Shown piece by piece: positions 61,165 through 64,000 of a stretch of 64,000 nt of DNA. Position numbers and translations under genes: made by a program. How positions within the stretch are numbered: position 1 is the stretch's first letter; every line of letters begins with the position of its first letter. The DNA is from Natronosalvus rutilus (GTDB taxonomy: Archaea > Halobacteriota > Halobacteria > Halobacteriales > Natrialbaceae): NCBI RefSeq assembly GCF_024204665.1, contig NZ_CP100356.1, forward strand, positions 1 to 64,000, given 5' to 3'. Under the pieces are notes generated by a model that was not told where the DNA came from, made no database searches, and saw only the letters and a list, made by a program, of their open reading frames with translations.

Positions 61165-61680
61165 ATTATGGCTAAACAACCCACGTTAGTTATTGACACA
61201 CTCATAGGAAGGTGATATCTGTGTACCTCCCTCCGGAAAAGTAGTGAGATTAGCTAATACGCAGTGGATCACACTAATAACCGAGAATTCTCAGGTGAAC
61301 TCTCAGCCATCCCCAGAAACATCATTGCTTCCAAACTAATGGTGTCCCAGGTAATGTGCTGATTTGAATATCCTGCTTGTGTTGGTTACCAGGGCTTAAG
61401 TCCCAATCAGTATACGGCAAATCTAGCATAGATAGGTTATATAAAGATCAGAACTATATGAATGATTATAACGACCGTCGTTCAGTATTCCTAAACACAT
61501 TCGGGTAGCGTTCAGTAACTCTGAATACCGGCATAACATCAAATACAGAGCCTTATCTCAGTGTTTGTGACTTATACTCGCACCATCCAATGGAGAATAA
61601 TAAGTGGGAGAGTGCAGAAGGTGCCAGATTATTTGGAATGAGTGAACAAACTTATGTGGTTGGCTACCAAACGTGGGTGT

Positions 61681-62451
61681 ATGGCACGATCGAAAAAAGC
61701 AAAAAACCCGGTTGGGGCGACCAGCAAGTCGCTCAAAATCATAGATGAATTAAAACAGCGTGACGGGGCTGGGATTACAGAACTGGCTGATGCATTGGAT
61801 GCATCGAAAGGGACGGTTCACAACCACCTGAGTACACTAGAAGAACACGAGTACGTTGTGAAGGAGGACTCGACGTACAGACTCGGACTTCGCTTCCTGG
61901 ATTTAGGGGAGTACACGAGACAGCAGACAAAGCTCTTTGAAGTAGCGAAAGCAGAAATTGACGATCTGGCCAATGAAACTGGGGAAATTGCGAACCTGAT
62001 GATAGAGGAACACGGGCGAGGTATATACATCTATATCTCGAAGGGAGATAAGGCGGTCAATTTAGACACACATGTCGGAACGCGCCAGTACCTCCACACG
62101 TCTGCCGTCGGAAAGTCAATACTCTCGAAGATGGGTGACGAGCAGTTCAAGCGAATCATCGAACTACACGGTCTCCCGGCTGAAACGGCAAACACCGTGA
62201 CCAGCAAAGAGAAACTACTCGATGAACTCGATGAGATTCGTGATCGAGGTGTCGCGTTCGATGGCGAAGAACGGGCAGAGGGGATTCGTTGTGTCGCAGC
62301 ACCAATCACGGACAACGATGACAACCTCTTGGGTGGTGTGAGTATCTCTGGACCATCAACACGACTCAAAGGCGATCGACTCCACCAAGAGATCCCAGAA
62401 AAAGTCCAGCACGTCGCGACAGTCATCGGTATCAACGCCTTCTATTCCTAA
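61681..62451 (+). CDS. IclR-family transcriptional regulator
   Basis: 256 residues. Residues 8-65 form the IclR winged helix-turn-helix (SKSLKIIDELKQRDGAGITE, then DASKGTVHNHLSTLEEHEYV). Residues 80-256 form the GAF-like effector domain, with landmarks YLHTSAVGKSILS, GVAFDGEERAEGIRCVAAPI and GVSISGPSTR. IclR proteins usually control adjacent catabolic genes in response to a small acid or aromatic effector. It is the only dedicated regulator seen next to the catabolic island, at its right end, so it is the best candidate for controlling it. ATG 61681 is preferred, with an ACTTATG box about 30 nt before it. Confidence 0.93.
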   Translation: MARSKKAKNPVGATSKSLKIIDELKQRDGAGITELADALDASKGTVHNHLSTLEEHEYVVKEDSTYRLGLRFLDLGEYTRQQTKLFEVAKAEIDDLANETGEIANLMIEEHGRGIYIYISKGDKAVNLDTHVGTRQYLHTSAVGKSILSKMGDEQFKRIIELHGLPAETANTVTSKEKLLDELDEIRDRGVAFDGEERAEGIRCVAAPITDNDDNLLGGVSISGPSTRLKGDRLHQEIPEKVQHVATVIGINAFYS

Positions 62452-62475
62452 CGTCCGTGTTTGAGGTACTGTCCA

Positions 62476-62625
62476 TCACTTATTTTTCGAAGTGGATTTA
62501 GTTGGAGTGGGACTATCTAATTCAGAACAAGCTTCTAAGGCATTGTACCAGTCGTCGTAGCGGGATCTGAACGTCTCATGTTTCACAGGCTGTATAGACT
62601 GCCTCGTCAAAAGATGAATGACGGC
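62476..62625 (-). pseudogene. Possible remnant of a homing-endonuclease-associated-repeat protein
   Basis: A 50-codon open stretch ending at 62476 reads VKHETFRSRYDDWYNALEAC near its middle. This resembles the short repeat (F-x-x-R-[YF]-x-x-W-x-x-A-L-x-A) found in haloarchaeal homing-endonuclease-associated proteins. There is no start codon or upstream continuation, so at most it is a 3' fragment. The rest of the 356-bp gap before 62808 shows only AT-rich promoter-like sequence. Confidence 0.3.
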
Positions 62626-62807
62626 TAACTATCCGCATTAAGAAGGTCTATAAGTGCTTTTCAATATGGTTTCGTTCGCTATCAGCGGTCTAACTACTCA
62701 ATTGTCTACCTACGATGACAAACAGATAACTAACATTATCAACAAGAAGCTCTAAACCGTCTATCGAAACTATTTTTTACGGTCTGCGACTACGTCTATC
62801 CATCATA

Positions 62808-63425
62808 ATGTCTCCAGCAAACACTAATTCAGGACCAGGTCCAAAACCCAAAGTCGTCCGCGTAATCAAACGGTACGAACTTGAGAACGCTGGCGATTGG
62901 CTCGAAGATCAGTGGATTCGGCGTGAAGACCGTGTCAGTCTTAGAGATCTCGAAACGGCGTTCAATCAACGAATCCTCGAAGCAGCCCTTGCCGATGTAT
63001 CGGTCGAACCGCTTACTGAGGACGTCTCTCGAGCATACGAGTTGTTGACCGGGAAAATCGGCACGAGCGGCGAACAAACCCAGTTAAAGCGGCGGCTTGA
63101 GCGCGCTGGACTGGACGTTGATGCCGTTTGTGATGATTTCGTCACCTACCAGGCAATCAGGTCATACCTGACAAATGTTCGTGGTGTCAATCCACCAGAG
63201 AAAACCGATTCTGATCTACGTGAGACCGCCGCCGAAACCATCGCCCAACTTCGCGAGCGGACAGCAGTAGTCACAACAAGCAAAATTGAGCAACTTGAGC
63301 GGAACGCGCAGCTGGATGTCGGAGACGTTCGGACGCGAGTTGACGTACGTGTTTTCTGTGAGACTTGCGGTAGACAATATGACATCGACGAACTGCTCGA
63401 AATCGGTGGCTGTGACTGCTCGTAA
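62808..63425 (+). CDS. rdfA: RdfA-like rod-determining factor
   Basis: 205 residues matching the haloarchaeal RdfA family as I recall it: VIKRYELENAGDWLEDQW near the start, the helix RVSLRDLETAFNQRILEAAL, YELLTGKIGTSG, RRLERAGLDVDAVCDDFVTY, and a C-terminal zinc-ribbon-like Cys set (CETCGRQYDIDELLEIGGCDC). RdfA proteins are linked to rod-shape formation in Haloferax, and many paralogues sit on plasmids and integrated elements beside SMC-related genes. The end of such a gene lies 142 bp downstream on the opposite strand, supporting the call. A TATTTTTTAC element lies about 30-40 nt upstream. Confidence 0.78.
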   Translation: MSPANTNSGPGPKPKVVRVIKRYELENAGDWLEDQWIRREDRVSLRDLETAFNQRILEAALADVSVEPLTEDVSRAYELLTGKIGTSGEQTQLKRRLERAGLDVDAVCDDFVTYQAIRSYLTNVRGVNPPEKTDSDLRETAAETIAQLRERTAVVTTSKIEQLERNAQLDVGDVRTRVDVRVFCETCGRQYDIDELLEIGGCDCS

Positions 63426-63451
63426 TCCATCTTCGACCGTCACCGAACACG

Positions 63452-63542
63452 TCACAACAGTACTCCTGTGACTACTATACAAGGGTACTATTGACGAAAA
63501 TCACGGGTCATAACTATGGAGAACAACCCATCACAACAGTAC
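63452..63542. repeat. 12-bp direct repeat between rdfA and the SMC-related gene
   Basis: TCACAACAGTAC occurs at 63452-63463 and again at 63531-63542, in the convergent gap. No gene lies between them. Function unknown. Confidence 0.5.
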
Positions 63543-63567
63543 GAATGATATGGGTTAGTCGAGGTGA

Positions 63568-64000
63568 TCAGATCGATTCGATGAACTGATGATCGTCGGC
63601 GAGCGCTTGAGAGTCCTCAGGCAACAACGCAACAACAAGGTAATCGCAATACTCGCCAAAATACTCGACCAGCGAGGCAATTCTATCGGAGTCAAGAGAT
63701 TCAAGCGAGTCCAACAGAACGAACGGGAGGTCTTCATACACCTCGTGAACAAGATAGCCTGCCAAGGCAAAAATAAGCCCCGTTACCTCCCGTTCGCTCT
63801 CGCTCAGATGATCAATCGTATCCTCGTACGTTCGCCCATTCTCTGAGGTTCTGACGACATGAAGATCGAACTCGGCGCGATCGACTTTGCGACGACCTTG
63901 TTGAACTTGCCGCTCGACTCGTTCGAGCCAAATGCGTTCAATGTTTGAGTAATCGAGAACGTCTAACACTGTCTCCATGTGTTCGTTGAACGAGTCCACA
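63568..64000 (-). CDS. Archaea-specific SMC-related protein, C-terminal end (partial)
   Basis: The last 143 codons of a gene entering from the right edge. The ABC-type signature region LSESEREVTGLIFALAGYL is followed by a Walker B-like strand LPFVLLDSLESLD, in which Ser follows the Asp where most SMC and Rad50 proteins have the catalytic Glu. A switch-like YLVVALLPEDSQAL strand comes next. This is the C-terminal ATPase lobe of an SMC/Rad50-like protein, and the pairing with RdfA matches the haloarchaeal family. The N-terminal lobe and coiled coils lie outside the window. A role in DNA organisation or replicon maintenance is likely. Confidence 0.78.
   Translation of the reverse strand, partial: VDSFNEHMETVLDVLDYSNIERIWLERVERQVQQGRRKVDRAEFDLHVVRTSENGRTYEDTIDHLSESEREVTGLIFALAGYLVHEVYEDLPFVLLDSLESLDSDRIASLVEYFGEYCDYLVVALLPEDSQALADDHQFIESI

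Overview
The window is a stretch of a haloarchaeal (class Halobacteria) replicon, most likely a plasmid or secondary chromosome. The evidence is strongly acidic predicted proteins, Tat-type lipoprotein signals (twin Arg, then AGC lipobox) on both substrate-binding proteins, TATA-like boxes about 25-35 nt upstream of many start codons (leaderless style), a few GGAGG-type ribosome sites inside operons, a ParA partition gene flanked by iterons at the left edge, and an RdfA-like gene beside an SMC-related gene at the right edge. I found no rRNA, tRNA, CRISPR array or intact transposase.

Layout. 1-1773: partition locus, with phased TGAATCA/TGATTCA heptamers, a ParA ATPase and a small acidic partner. 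2187-5478: acetyltransferase, alpha/beta hydrolase, RidA-fold protein and MFS transporter. 6053-18632: hydrolase and oxidoreductase block (two divergent M32 carboxypeptidase/SDR pairs, amidase, creatininase family, phosphotriesterase-like lactonase/amidohydrolase, aldo/keto reductase, FAH family, hydantoinase, RidA). 18706-23788: SDR, creatinase-like M24 protein, two alpha/beta hydrolases and a decayed amidohydrolase/creatininase chimera. 23965-31048: first oligopeptide-type ABC transporter, with its lipoprotein downstream on the opposite strand. 31193-37339: broken S9 peptidase, M32, intact S9 and a cytosine-deaminase-like protein. 37380-44841: second, compact ABC operon. 45081-60548: M28-, M20-, M19- and M32-like proteins, aminotransferase, cyclase, formamidase, SDRs, D-2-hydroxyacid dehydrogenase and an unknown membrane protein. 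60759-62451: cupin and IclR regulator. 62808-64000: RdfA and the end of an SMC-related protein.

Reading of the whole: from about 2.7 to 62 kb this looks like one catabolic island. Two peptide-class ABC importers and an MFS carrier would bring in substrate. Around them sit a dozen peptidase-fold proteins, many amide or cyclic-amide hydrolases, RidA proteins, five SDRs and an aminotransferase that could process it, with an IclR protein as the only obvious dedicated regulator. The striking point is that several metallohydrolase homologues (M24, M28, M20, both M19, one of four M32, the cytosine-deaminase homologue) have replaced canonical metal ligands while their surrounding motifs are intact. 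This suggests recruitment to new chemistry on small amides, amidines or modified peptides rather than plain peptide digestion. The substrate cannot be named from sequence alone. A creatinine-, ectoine- or cyclic-ureide-like compound is a testable guess.
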